Positions 7,874-16,218 of a stretch of 64,000 nt of DNA are shown here, piece by piece. Position 1 is the first letter of the stretch, and every line of letters begins with the position of its first letter. The notes beneath the pieces are model-generated. The model had not been told where the DNA came from. It did no database searches and saw only the letters and a program-made list of their open reading frames with translations. The position numbers and the translations under genes were made by a program. The DNA is from DATBLE01 sp963734065 (GTDB lineage: Bacteria > Actinomycetota > Thermoleophilia > Gaiellales > Gaiellaceae): NCBI GenBank assembly GCA_963734065.1, contig CAVTFN010000004.1:372001-436000 (forward strand), in the 5' to 3' direction.

Positions 7874-9307
7874 TGAGCTGGGCGGAACCCAGGCGATGCT
7901 GGCCTCATGGGCTGCCGGTCCGACGAGGTTCCATTCCCCGTCGACGAGCCGTAGCGATGTTTCCGACCTTGCCCGCCACCACGCGCTGACCTCCCGCGGA
8001 AGCGCCTTCCAGACAGTCGCGTCATCGACATACGCCAGCAACAAGCGACGGTACGCGTTCAGGTGCTCTTCTTCGACGAGGTAGTCCGGATGCGTGATCA
8101 GGAGAGCCATCCCGCCGCGCTGGCGGAGGCACTCCGTCTTCTCGTGCCACATCTCGTCCCCCCGCCCGAGCACGACGAACAGGGTGTGGTCTTGCGGAAG
8201 CGTTATCGGCAGCTCCACCAGCGTCTCGTTGAAGAACGGAAGCCAGGAACAGCAGCCGCCGGCGATGGGCTCGTAGGGGTCGGTATCTGGATAGGAGGAG
8301 TCGTAGTCGAACCCCAGCAGCGGCATCCACTCCCACACGCGATGCGTCGCCGGCGCGCGAAAGCCGACCGCTCCCCAGCGATCGGCCCACCGGCGCATCT
8401 CGGGCAGCCTCCGCTCGAGGGTCCGCCTGGACTCGAGGTCGCGTCCGTCGTGACGGAGGCCGTGTACTCCCACCTCGAAACCTGAGTCCAGAAGTCCCCG
8501 GACCAGGTCGTCGGTCACGGCGTAGCGTTCCGGCACCAGGTTCCAGGACGAGCGGTACCCGTACTGGACTTCGAGCGTGCGCACGTCTTCGATGGCGTCT
8601 CGCCCGTGCGCTGTCTCGACGTCATGTGTCAGCACCAGCGCCCAGTGGTGGCCGTTCGGCCACGGAGCAATCGTCGGAAGAGGCAGACCGGCGGCGCGAG
8701 CGACGAGACCGAGAAGCAACTCGGCGAGGTCGTGGAGTGCCGTCTCCGTGGGCCAGCGTGGAAAGGACGTCCCTTCCTGCACGCGGACGAACCCACGGCG
8801 GAGAGCGATCTGGAGCTGTCTCGGCAGCAGTGGGCGCAGCCGGTAGTAGACGTGTCGCGCGAAGGAGAGGCTTGTGGTCCTGGTGCGGCGGAGGGCGAGG
8901 TAGCGCTCGCTCCGCAGAGCCAGGATCGCCTCATTCGGGTCGAAAGGAAGGATCGAGCCTCCGCAGGGCGACTGCCAGATCGAGGACACCCTCGCTCCGT
9001 GCTCGTCCAGGATCGGCGATCGCGGTGTCCACTCGCCCGGGAGATGCCCTGCGAACTCCTCTACCTCAGACTCGGAGGCGACGGCTGCGACGATCGGGAT
9101 GCCCCCGGCGAACGACATCCTCGGCTGCCCGTTCGCAGCCAGCTTCCAGTGGACTGCTCGCTCCCCGCCACCCGCCTGAACGCATGCCCAGCCGGGTGCG
9201 GCCGAAGTCGGATTGACCGAGTACGGCACGCGAAACTCGTCGAGGACGGCGAGCCGATCGCCGGAGAGGAGTGGTTCGCTTTGTTCGCCCGCCCGGCGAC
9301 CGCTCAT
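7835..9307 (-). CDS. Polysaccharide deacetylase-like protein (NodB fold)
   Basis: A 490-residue protein. The catalytic part lies around residues 230-420: THDVE is the NodB motif-1 Asp pair, GVHGLRHDGRDL supplies the metal-binding His residues, FRAPATHR is motif 3, and LLITHPDYL a later His motif. It would remove N-acetyl groups from a polysaccharide or act on a precursor. The N-terminal 220 residues are a family-specific domain of unknown role. ATG 9307 overlaps the upstream epimerase stop (ATGA), so the two are translationally coupled. The last ten residues (PARIELAHAV) are the antisense of a tRNA-Arg 3' half, so the original C-terminus appears replaced at a recombination junction. Confidence 0.85.
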   Translation of the reverse strand: MSGRRAGEQSEPLLSGDRLAVLDEFRVPYSVNPTSAAPGWACVQAGGGERAVHWKLAANGQPRMSFAGGIPIVAAVASESEVEEFAGHLPGEWTPRSPILDEHGARVSSIWQSPCGGSILPFDPNEAILALRSERYLALRRTRTTSLSFARHVYYRLRPLLPRQLQIALRRGFVRVQEGTSFPRWPTETALHDLAELLLGLVARAAGLPLPTIAPWPNGHHWALVLTHDVETAHGRDAIEDVRTLEVQYGYRSSWNLVPERYAVTDDLVRGLLDSGFEVGVHGLRHDGRDLESRRTLERRLPEMRRWADRWGAVGFRAPATHRVWEWMPLLGFDYDSSYPDTDPYEPIAGGCCSWLPFFNETLVELPITLPQDHTLFVVLGRGDEMWHEKTECLRQRGGMALLITHPDYLVEEEHLNAYRRLLLAYVDDATVWKALPREVSAWWRARSETSLRLVDGEWNLVGPAAHEASIAWVPPSSTPPARIELAHAV

Positions 9308-10467
9308 CTCGAAGCAACCAAAGCCGCGTCTTGCGCACCCGCCTGGTCCTCGGCGCCGGCAAGAATCTCGGCAATCCGGTCGGCCGCGCGCCCGTCCCAC
9401 CCCTTGGGCGGCCGGGGAGCCGCGGATGTCCCGTCGAGGAGGTCGGGAATGTCACGCAAGGCCTCGACCCGCATGCCAAGCACCCGGTTGGTTCCCTGCG
9501 TGACCGTTATCGGGCGTTCGGTGTTCTCCCGCATCGTGAAGCAGGGAACGCCGAGATAGGTCGTCTCCTCCTGCACGCCGCCCGAGTCGGTGACAACTCC
9601 CCTCGCGAAGGTTTCCAGCGCGAGGAAGTCGGCATACCCGACCGGGTCGACGATGTGAAAGGTGGCGCTCGAGGATCGGAACTCGCTTGCCCGCGCACGC
9701 GTGCGGGGATGCATGGGAAAGACGACCGGATACGTACGGCTGAGAGCATCGAGCTCCGAGAGCACGTTGCCGAGCAACGGCCCGTCGACGAGGGCCGGTC
9801 GGTGGAGGGTGACGAGGATGTAGCCGTCGCGGGGCACGCCGAGACAGTCGTGCACCTGTGACCTGGCCACCGCCGGCCGCATCCGTACGAGGGTGTCGAT
9901 CATCGTGTTCCCGACCGTGTGGATCCTCGACTCGTGGACTCCCTCGTGAAGCAGGTTCTCGACCGCCTCGGGGCTGTGGACGAAGCACCAGGCCGACACC
10001 TGGTCGACCAGCACGCGATTTACCTCCTCCGGCATCCGCCGGTCGAAGCTGCGCAAACCGGCCTCGACGTGAGCCACCGGGATTCCCAGCTTCACTGCGA
10101 CGAGCGCCGCCGCAAGCGTCGAGTTGACGTCGCCTGCGACGACCACGAATGCTGGGCTGACGTCCAGCAGCACGTTCTCGAGCCCGATCATCGCCCGCGC
10201 GGTCTGGGCCCCGTGCGTGCCCGATCCGACGCCGAGATCGTGATCCGGCGCGGGCAGCCCGAGCTCTTCGAAGAAGATGGTCGACATCTCCGCGTCGTAG
10301 TGCTGGCCGGTATGCACGCTCACGTGCCGCTCGGCGGGCAACCGGCGACCGAGCGCGCGAATCACCGGGGCCATCTTCACGAAGTTCGGGCGCGCGCCGT
10401 ACACATAGACGATCGATGCAGATCCCTCTCCCAGCATGGCGCCGGCCGCGGCTTGGTTTAGAACCAC
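9304..10467 (-). CDS. UDP-N-acetylglucosamine 2-epimerase family enzyme (WecB/WbpI-like)
   Basis: About 387 residues. The GARPNFVKMAPV motif near the N-terminus, HTGQHYD, HVEAGLRSFDRRMPEE(V)NR and SDSGGVQEE are diagnostic of hydrolysing or non-hydrolysing UDP-HexNAc 2-epimerases. It makes a ManNAc-type nucleotide sugar; with the dehydrogenase, aminotransferase and acetyltransferase encoded nearby, the substrate may be UDP-2,3-diacetamido-glucuronate as for WbpI. The start is uncertain: GTG 10506, GTG 10467 and ATG 10437 are all in frame and none has a good Shine-Dalgarno. GTG 10467 is chosen because TAGCCT lies 7 nt upstream, fitting the leaderless pattern of this locus. It is the first gene of a two-gene operon divergent from the beta-helix gene. 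Confidence 0.9.
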   Translation of the reverse strand: MVLNQAAAGAMLGEGSASIVYVYGARPNFVKMAPVIRALGRRLPAERHVSVHTGQHYDAEMSTIFFEELGLPAPDHDLGVGSGTHGAQTARAMIGLENVLLDVSPAFVVVAGDVNSTLAAALVAVKLGIPVAHVEAGLRSFDRRMPEEVNRVLVDQVSAWCFVHSPEAVENLLHEGVHESRIHTVGNTMIDTLVRMRPAVARSQVHDCLGVPRDGYILVTLHRPALVDGPLLGNVLSELDALSRTYPVVFPMHPRTRARASEFRSSSATFHIVDPVGYADFLALETFARGVVTDSGGVQEETTYLGVPCFTMRENTERPITVTQGTNRVLGMRVEALRDIPDLLDGTSAAPRPPKGWDGRAADRIAEILAGAEDQAGAQDAALVASR

Positions 10468-10563
10468 GCTGTTCAGGCTAATTTCATCGTGGTGCGGATT
10501 CGACACCCCGTTCGGATGGTCCGAGCGCGGATATTTGGCGTGTCCGGGAGAACGGCGAGGTAC

Positions 10564-10579
10564 CTAGCCGATCGGCCAG
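10564..10579. promoter_or_regulatory. EPS palindrome, site 1
   Basis: CTAGCCGATCGGCCAG matches the 16-bp palindrome CTAGCCGATCGGCTAG at 15 positions. It sits between the divergent epimerase and beta-helix genes. The identical 16-mer recurs at 32955-32970, at the other large divergent promoter of the locus. Confidence 0.6.
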
Positions 10580-10662
10580 GCTCGTTCGAGGGGTCGAGAT
10601 CCGTCACCTGCCGGTCGATGAAAACGAACGGCATCCCGAGGGGTCATTCAGGGGGTAACCGA

Positions 10663-12825
10663 GTGAAGCGGCATGCTGTCTTTGCGCTGTTCTTGGTGGG
10701 CGTAGCGGCATTGGCCATCTCGATCACAGGATCGAGCTCGGCGTCGAGAACGGACAAGGGGTTCACCGTCTCGTCGTCGATCGATGGCTCGAAGCTGGAC
10801 GACCACATGACGCTGTCGGGGCAGGTGACCTGGACGGCGTCCTCGAGCGCAACGACGGCGGACAGGATCGACTTCATGATCGACGGAACGACGAAGTGGA
10901 CGGACAACTCCGCCCCGTACCAGTTCGGGGGCGATCCCGCGGGCAAGTTCGACACCACGTCGCTCTCGAACGGAGAGCACTCGTTGACGGTCAGGGCGTA
11001 TCGCGACTCCGGCACCAACCATTCCAAGTCCATCAGGGTGTCGGTGACGATCAGCAATGCCAAGCCCCCGACCCCGCCGCCGCCGCCTCCTCCTCCTCCG
11101 CCCCCGCCACCGCCGTCGTCCTTCACCGTCACGTCCAGCATCGCCGGCGGCGCTACGCTCAGCGGCTCGCTGACCTGGACGGCCACGCCGAGCGGAGCCA
11201 CGGTCAGCGCGGTCGACTTCCTCGTCGACGGCGTCGTCAAGTGGACGGAGCACGTGTCTCCCTACGTGTTCAACGGCGACCCCGACGGCCAACTCGACAC
11301 GAGCACGTTGACCGACGGTGCTCACACACTGGCCGTCCAGGCGCATGCCACGGACGGGCGCACGGCAAGCGCCACGAGCTCCGTGATGGTCACGAACGTC
11401 GCGACCTCGCCGCCGCCGCCGTCGCTCGTCGTCACCTCGAGCATCGCCAACGGCGCGAGCCTCAGCGGCTCGATGACGTGGACCGCCACGACGACCGGCG
11501 ACGTCGTGAGCAAGGTCGAGTTCCTGGTCGACGGCACGAAGCAGTGGACGGATCTGGACGCTCCGTACCAGTTCGGAGGGGAACCGAACGGTCTCTTCGA
11601 TACGACCTCGCTCAAGAACGGAACACACACGCTCGCGGTGACGGCCTACGGAACCGCCGGCAAGACCGCGACCGCGTCGTCCTCGGTGACGGTCTCGAAT
11701 ACCTCCAGCGCGCCGCCGGCGGCGGGAGACGTCGCCAACATCTGGGTCGACCAGAACGGTGGCAGCTGTACGCGGGCTGCGACTCCGGCGGCCTATGCCG
11801 ATGCAGCTGCATGCGGAAGCTTCGCGACCGCACTGTCGAAGGCGCAGCCGGGCGACACCGTGCTCGTGCGCTGCAACAGCGGAACGAGCTGCACGTTCGC
11901 GCCGGAGGAGTTGAGCGGCGATCGCGGCTCGGCCACGATCACGATCTCGCCCGCCTCGGGCTACACCGTCTCCTTCGAAGAGCCACAGGGCTCCAATCGC
12001 TACGTCTGGCTGAACGGCCTGCGGCACGTCACCTTCAAGAACATCGGCTTCGGTCACAACAACGCCGGGGACTCGACACCGAACCTGCGGATCGACTGCT
12101 CGAGAAGCGTCACGCTGGTGAACGCCTCCGGCCGTCGCTTCTACATGTTCGAAGGCAATTCCGACTTCACCTTCAAGGGTGGTGACTGGGGCGGGTACTC
12201 GAGTCCGGGTGAGGAGGACTCGACGATGGGCACGACCGGCGCGTACGGGCCGCAGCGGACCTGTCCCGGCGACTCCTCGCCACAGCCTCAGAAGAACATC
12301 GTCTTCGACGGAGTCACCTTCCACGACGTGTTCTGGATCTCGAGCTGCACGGTCGTCAACGGAGGCCAGTGCTCGCAGTGGGGCGGTTCGCATCCGGACT
12401 GCTTCGAGATCAACGGTTACGTCGACGGAGTGACGATCGTAAACAGCACCTTCTTCCACTGTGGCAACACGATGCTCTCCCTCTACACCGATCAGGGGGA
12501 CATCGACAACGTCACCGTTCGCAACTCGACGTTCCGCGACAACGCCCCCTGGAGCTGGTACGGCATCCAGTGGGTTACCACTGCCAATTTCGACTGCAGC
12601 GGCGACCAGTTCGTCAACAACACGTATACGCCAAATGCGCCCAACGCCTGGTACGCGAACACGCCGCCGCGATTTGCGTGCAAATCGGCTTCGGCGAGCA
12701 CGGCCACGATCGTCAGCGGCAATTCGTTTCAGCAGGCGCCGCCGAGCACCGAGTGCGTGGCGAGCAAGGCCAGCCCCTACCTGACGAGGTGGAGCAACAA
12801 CACCTACGGAAGCGGCAGCTGCTGA
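10663..12825 (+). CDS. Secreted protein with three Ig-like repeats and a right-handed beta-helix domain
   Basis: A 720-residue protein starting at GTG 10663 (GGGGG 8 nt upstream, signal peptide immediately after). Order: signal peptide 1-28; Ig-like repeat 1 about 32-130; a proline-run linker (CCG/CCT repeats, bases about 11068-11116); Ig-like repeats 2 and 3 about 152-345, each with the FLVDG...KWT...Y(Q/V)F pattern; then from about residue 360 a Cys-rich parallel beta-helix (DTVLVRCNSG, VTFKNIGFGHN, WGGSHPDCFEINGYVDGV). The helix domain is paralogous to the product of the next gene. Likely an extracellular polysaccharide-binding or modifying protein; no lyase or hydrolase catalytic set can be assigned. 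A strong hairpin follows the stop. Confidence 0.85.
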   Translation: MKRHAVFALFLVGVAALAISITGSSSASRTDKGFTVSSSIDGSKLDDHMTLSGQVTWTASSSATTADRIDFMIDGTTKWTDNSAPYQFGGDPAGKFDTTSLSNGEHSLTVRAYRDSGTNHSKSIRVSVTISNAKPPTPPPPPPPPPPPPPPSSFTVTSSIAGGATLSGSLTWTATPSGATVSAVDFLVDGVVKWTEHVSPYVFNGDPDGQLDTSTLTDGAHTLAVQAHATDGRTASATSSVMVTNVATSPPPPSLVVTSSIANGASLSGSMTWTATTTGDVVSKVEFLVDGTKQWTDLDAPYQFGGEPNGLFDTTSLKNGTHTLAVTAYGTAGKTATASSSVTVSNTSSAPPAAGDVANIWVDQNGGSCTRAATPAAYADAAACGSFATALSKAQPGDTVLVRCNSGTSCTFAPEELSGDRGSATITISPASGYTVSFEEPQGSNRYVWLNGLRHVTFKNIGFGHNNAGDSTPNLRIDCSRSVTLVNASGRRFYMFEGNSDFTFKGGDWGGYSSPGEEDSTMGTTGAYGPQRTCPGDSSPQPQKNIVFDGVTFHDVFWISSCTVVNGGQCSQWGGSHPDCFEINGYVDGVTIVNSTFFHCGNTMLSLYTDQGDIDNVTVRNSTFRDNAPWSWYGIQWVTTANFDCSGDQFVNNTYTPNAPNAWYANTPPRFACKSASASTATIVSGNSFQQAPPSTECVASKASPYLTRWSNNTYGSGSC

Positions 12826-12838
12826 TTGGCGAAGAGCG

Positions 12839-12877
12839 ACGTCCCGGAGGCGGTGAGCTTCACCGCCTCCGGGACGT
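12839..12877 (+). terminator. Hairpin terminator after the beta-helix gene
   Basis: A perfect 18-bp inverted repeat (ACGTCCCGGAGGCGGTGA, loop GCT, then its exact complement) begins 13 bp after the stop codon. There is no T tract, so it could be an actinobacterial stem-only terminator or a 3'-end stabiliser. Confidence 0.75.
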
Positions 12878-12889
12878 GTTCACCCCCGA

Positions 12890-12905
12890 CTGGACGATCG
12901 GTTGG
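12890..12905. promoter_or_regulatory. EPS palindrome, weaker site
   Basis: CTGGACGATCGGTTGG matches the consensus palindrome at 12 of 16 positions, with a perfect CGATCGG core. It lies about 60 bp before the start of the gene at 12957. Confidence 0.4.
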
Positions 12906-12944
12906 TCCTGAGCGATGACAAGGATCAGGGCGTCACCTCCCTCG

Positions 12945-12956
12945 TAGAATCGGCCC
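12945..12956 (+). promoter_or_regulatory. -10 element of a probable leaderless transcript
   Basis: TAGAAT at 12945-12950 is followed by six bases and then the GTG start at 12957, with no Shine-Dalgarno. This spacing would put the transcription start at or next to the start codon. No convincing -35 is present, which suits an activator-dependent promoter. Confidence 0.55.
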
Positions 12957-14378
12957 GTGCGACTGACTGCGTTCTTGGTCGTCTTGCTGGCCGTCTTCGC
13001 ACTCGGTCACGGCCCCGTCCGCGCTGACCGTTCCGCCGCCTCCGGCTCTCTCTATCTCTCACCAAGCGGGTCCGACGCAGGGCCGTGCACGAGCGTTGCG
13101 CCGTGCGCATCGCTCGCCCGGGCGCTCACCGTTGCTGCGCCCGGGCAGGTTGTCCGCCTGCAGACCGGCGCGTATCCCGGTCAGGCACTGAATCCCGTGG
13201 CGAAGCCGTCGACGGAACACGTCGTGTTCGAGCCCGCTCCGGGGGCGTCCGTGTCTTTCACGGGGCGTCTCGAGCTCGACGGCGTCAGTCACGTCACCCT
13301 GTCGGATTTCACCCTCGCGCGAACGGGGCCGGCAGACCGCAGCCTCTTCATCGCGGGTTGCACCACCGATGTCACACTGCAGAACCTGACCGGCGAGACG
13401 TTCTTCGTCGAAGAAGGAACCTCGGCGGTCACTTTCCGCGGCGGGTCATGGGGCGGATACTCCACGCCCGGCGAGGCAGACTCCGCGATCGGCACCAGCG
13501 GAGCGGCGGGACCGACCTACACCTGCGGCGGCGAGGCCGCCAAGCCCGCCACCGACATCGTCTTCGACGGCGTCCTCTTCCACGACGTCTTCTGGGGCGT
13601 CCCCGCCTCGGAATGGGGAGGATCCCATCCCGACTGCTTCGAGATCAACGGCTACGTCGCCGCCGTGACCGTCCGCAACAGCCGTTTCGTCCGCTGCGCT
13701 TCCACGTTCATGCAGATCAACCCCGACCAGGGGGACATCCTCAACGCCACCTTCGAGAAGAACGTCTACAAGCAGCTCGGCGACGAGAGCTGGTACGGGA
13801 TCCAGATCACGAGCGCCGGGAAGCCCGGGCGTTGCGGAAACGTGATCTTCCGTCGCAACACCTACCTTCCATCGAACCCGGAGGCGAAGACCTGGCCCAA
13901 CGGTCCGATCCGCACCGACTGCGAACCGTCGCCCGGTGCCGCAGGCGTCGTCACATCCGACAACCTGTTCCAACGCGCACCGCCGGCGAACGAATGCGCC
14001 CGCTATCAGGCGGCCCCGTACCACACGAAGTGGCAGCACAATCTGTTCCTGACCGGAAGCTGCGGCGCTGAGACCCGAGCGGTCCCCTTCGGCTACGGCG
14101 TCGGGGACCTGGGCCTCGTGGCGGACGGACGCACCGCGGGCGCGATCAGACGGCTCTACGCTCTTGCCTCGCGCGGACTGGCCCCGAGCGTCCTCGCACG
14201 GAGGATGGCGGGCGCGCACGCTCCCCGTCCTCCGGGCAGCCGCTGGAACGCTCGGACAATCCGCCTCCTCCTGAGAGATCCCGTGTACGCGGGCGACGCA
14301 TTCGGGGCAACAGGCGCGAACCCGCCGCTCGTCTCGTCGCGCATGTGGCGAGCCGCCCAGGCGGTTGCGCAGAACTAG
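12957..14378 (+). CDS. Secreted beta-helix protein fused to a serine-recombinase 'Recombinase' domain
   Basis: A 473-residue protein. Residues 1-24 are a signal peptide. Residues 30-368 form a Cys-rich beta-helix paralogous to the preceding gene's C-terminal domain (shared GGYS(S/T)PGE, WGGSHPDCFEINGYV, (W)SWYGIQ-type motifs and a terminal NLFLTGSC segment). After that conserved end, residues 375-473 resemble the 'Recombinase' domain (PF07508 type) of large serine recombinases: PFGYGV, then an Arg/Ala-rich helix (AIRRLYALASRGL), LARRM, RWNARTIRLLLRDPVYAG and a closing LVSSRMWRAAQ. The catalytic resolvase domain with its Ser is absent. The fusion is in one uninterrupted frame. A secreted protein with a DNA-invertase-type helper domain is unexpected; a domain captured for another binding role is the likeliest reading. 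Confidence 0.8.
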   Translation: MRLTAFLVVLLAVFALGHGPVRADRSAASGSLYLSPSGSDAGPCTSVAPCASLARALTVAAPGQVVRLQTGAYPGQALNPVAKPSTEHVVFEPAPGASVSFTGRLELDGVSHVTLSDFTLARTGPADRSLFIAGCTTDVTLQNLTGETFFVEEGTSAVTFRGGSWGGYSTPGEADSAIGTSGAAGPTYTCGGEAAKPATDIVFDGVLFHDVFWGVPASEWGGSHPDCFEINGYVAAVTVRNSRFVRCASTFMQINPDQGDILNATFEKNVYKQLGDESWYGIQITSAGKPGRCGNVIFRRNTYLPSNPEAKTWPNGPIRTDCEPSPGAAGVVTSDNLFQRAPPANECARYQAAPYHTKWQHNLFLTGSCGAETRAVPFGYGVGDLGLVADGRTAGAIRRLYALASRGLAPSVLARRMAGAHAPRPPGSRWNARTIRLLLRDPVYAGDAFGATGANPPLVSSRMWRAAQAVAQN

Positions 14379-14390
14379 TCGAACGACGAG
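14375..14390. promoter_or_regulatory. EPS palindrome, site upstream of the aminotransferase
   Basis: CTAGTCGAACGACGAG matches the palindrome at 12 of 16 positions. It begins within the stop codon region of the preceding gene. Its centre lies 31.5 bp before the first base of the TACTCT -10 at 14414, exactly the spacing of the site at 26886 to its own -10. Confidence 0.45.
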
Positions 14391-14413
14391 TCGCACCGTT
14401 CGATTCCCGCGAC

Positions 14414-14425
14414 TACTCTCGCCGG
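14414..14425 (+). promoter_or_regulatory. -10 element of a probable leaderless transcript
   Basis: TACTCT at 14414-14419, six bases, then GTG at 14426. Same arrangement as at 12945, and no Shine-Dalgarno. Confidence 0.5.
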
Positions 14426-15553
14426 GTGACGGTTCGGACCTCGGCGGCGCTGCGCGTCCCCTTCATCGACCTGGCACCCACGAACGTCGTGCTGAAGGGT
14501 CGGCTGCTCGCGGAAATCGGCGACCTCATGGACAGCGGCGCCTTCACGAACGGACCGGCCGTGCACGAGTTCGAGCTCGAGTTCGCGAAGTACTGCGGCG
14601 TCCGTGAATGCGCGGGAGTGGCGAGTGGCCTCGACGCGCTCCGCCTCGGCCTCCTCGCCGCCGGCCTCCGTCCGGGCGACGGAGTCGTCATCCCCGCGAA
14701 CACCTTCGTGGCGACGGTCGAAGCCGTCGTGCAGGCCGGCGGTGTGCCGCTGCTCGTCGACGTCACCGACAGCGACTACAACATCGACGTTTCAGCTGCA
14801 GCCCGCGTCCGCGAAGCCCGGTTCATTCTTCCCGTCCATCTCTACGGGCAACTCGCGGACATGCGCGCCCTGAGCGCCCTCGCAGCAGACCGACAGATCA
14901 CGATCGTCGAAGACGCCTGCCAGGCACATGGCGCATCACGAGAAGGAATCCGCAGCGGCATGACCGGTGCGTGTTCCGCGTTCAGCTTCTACCCGGCGAA
15001 GAACCTCGGGGCGATGGGAGATGCAGGGGCACTCGTCACGAACGACCCCGCGCTCGCCGAACAGGTCCGTGCTCTGCGTGAGCATGGACAGCGGATGAAG
15101 TACCACCACGATGTCGAGGGGTATACAGCCAGGCTGGACACGCTCCAGGCCCTCGTCCTCAAGCACAAGCTCGCCCTGCTCGACCGGTGGAACCAGGAAC
15201 GCCAGGCGATCGCCAGGTTCTACGGAATGGCCCTGCGCGGCGTGGGCGATCTGCGGCTGCCGCCGGTTCCGCCCGGAAGCGTTCCCGTGTGGCATCTCTA
15301 CGTCGTTCGAACCGCCGATCCCCGCGAGCTGGGGTCCTTTCTCAAGGAGGGCGGCATCGCAAGCGGCCGTCACTACCCTCAACCGATTCATCTGTCCCCG
15401 GCATACGCACGGCTCGGCTACGTCCGTGGCGACTTTCCCGTCACCGAGGCACTCTCCGAGGACATCCTGTCACTCCCGATCTTTCCGGGGATGACCCGAG
15501 GCCAGGCGGAGGCGGTCGTCGCGCGTGTCCATGCCTACTTCGACCATGCCTGA
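14426..15553 (+). CDS. DegT/DnrJ/EryC1-family sugar aminotransferase
   Basis: A 375-residue PLP enzyme. Motifs: PFIDLAP start, GVASGLDALRLGL, PANTFVATVEAV, VEDACQAHGA (Asp that contacts the PLP ring), and SFYPAKNLGAMGDAGAL with the Schiff-base Lys at about residue 190. It transfers an amino group to a keto-nucleotide sugar. Placed with the N-acetyltransferase and dehydrogenase it fits the C3 amination step of UDP-2,3-diamino-uronic acid synthesis (WbpE/WlbC role; inference). GTG 14426 is chosen over an upstream in-frame ATG inside the previous gene because the fold starts here and a -10 lies 12 bp before it. Confidence 0.9.
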   Translation: MTVRTSAALRVPFIDLAPTNVVLKGRLLAEIGDLMDSGAFTNGPAVHEFELEFAKYCGVRECAGVASGLDALRLGLLAAGLRPGDGVVIPANTFVATVEAVVQAGGVPLLVDVTDSDYNIDVSAAARVREARFILPVHLYGQLADMRALSALAADRQITIVEDACQAHGASREGIRSGMTGACSAFSFYPAKNLGAMGDAGALVTNDPALAEQVRALREHGQRMKYHHDVEGYTARLDTLQALVLKHKLALLDRWNQERQAIARFYGMALRGVGDLRLPPVPPGSVPVWHLYVVRTADPRELGSFLKEGGIASGRHYPQPIHLSPAYARLGYVRGDFPVTEALSEDILSLPIFPGMTRGQAEAVVARVHAYFDHA

Positions 15554-16067
15554 GTCACCCGCCAACGACGCTCCGTTCCGGCTGATCGCCGATGTCGAGT
15601 TCGGAGATGAGGTCATCGTCCAGCCGTTCGTGAACCTCTACCGCTGCCGCATCGGCGACCGGACCTGCATCGGGCCGTTCGTCGAGATCCAGGCCGGTGC
15701 GTCCATCGGTGCTCGCTGCAAGGTCCAGAGCCACACGTTCGTCTGCACGGGCGTGACCGTCGAGGACGAGGTGTTCATCGGGCACGGCGTGATGTTCATC
15801 AACGACAAGCGGCCACGTGCGACAACCGACGCTGGAGACCTCCAGACGGACGACGACTGGACACTGCTGCCCACCCGCATCGGCAGGGGCGCCAGCATCG
15901 GCTCGGGCGCGGTGATCATGGGCGGCCTCACGGTCGGACAGCGCGCGCAGATCGGCGCCGGCGCCGTCGTCACCAATGACGTCATGCCGGGCGAAACCGT
16001 CGCGGGCGTCCCGGCCCGCCTGCTGCGGCCTGCCGAGGCGCAGCTCGTCTCCTATCCGACGGGCTAG
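15546..16067 (+). CDS. Left-handed beta-helix N-acetyltransferase (WbpD/WlbB-like)
   Basis: A 173-residue protein built of hexapeptide repeats ([LIV]-G-X4: IGDRTCIGPFVEIQAGASIGARCKV, GRGASIGSGAVIMGGLTVG). The motif FINDKRPRATT is characteristic of the UDP-2-acetamido-3-amino-glucuronate N-acetyltransferase branch. It would use acetyl-CoA to acetylate the 3-amino group. ATG 15546 overlaps the aminotransferase stop by 8 bases, so the two genes are translationally coupled. The end overlaps palindrome 16052-16067. Confidence 0.88.
   Translation: MPESPANDAPFRLIADVEFGDEVIVQPFVNLYRCRIGDRTCIGPFVEIQAGASIGARCKVQSHTFVCTGVTVEDEVFIGHGVMFINDKRPRATTDAGDLQTDDDWTLLPTRIGRGASIGSGAVIMGGLTVGQRAQIGAGAVVTNDVMPGETVAGVPARLLRPAEAQLVSYPTG
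16052..16067. promoter_or_regulatory. EPS palindrome at end of the acetyltransferase gene
   Basis: CTATCCGACGGGCTAG matches the palindrome at 13 of 16 positions and includes the TAG stop. A TAAGGT -10-like hexamer follows at 16125-16130, ahead of the glycosylphosphotransferase gene. Confidence 0.4.
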
Positions 16068-16218
16068 GTCCCAACCGAAAGAGGAGAGTCCCGGTCCGTC
16101 CTGTTCGAGGGAGATTCAGCTTCGTAAGGTGGCGTGTGTCCACCCACGAGGGAGAGCGAGGGTTGAGGAGCTTGCACGGCCAGCGCGACGCCAGGCACGG
16201 GCATGCCATCGGGCCGAC

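Noticed and set aside
11068..11116. Short CCG/CCT-rich tandem repeat
   Set aside because: Encodes a proline-run linker between Ig-like modules; no sign of a separate element or CRISPR.
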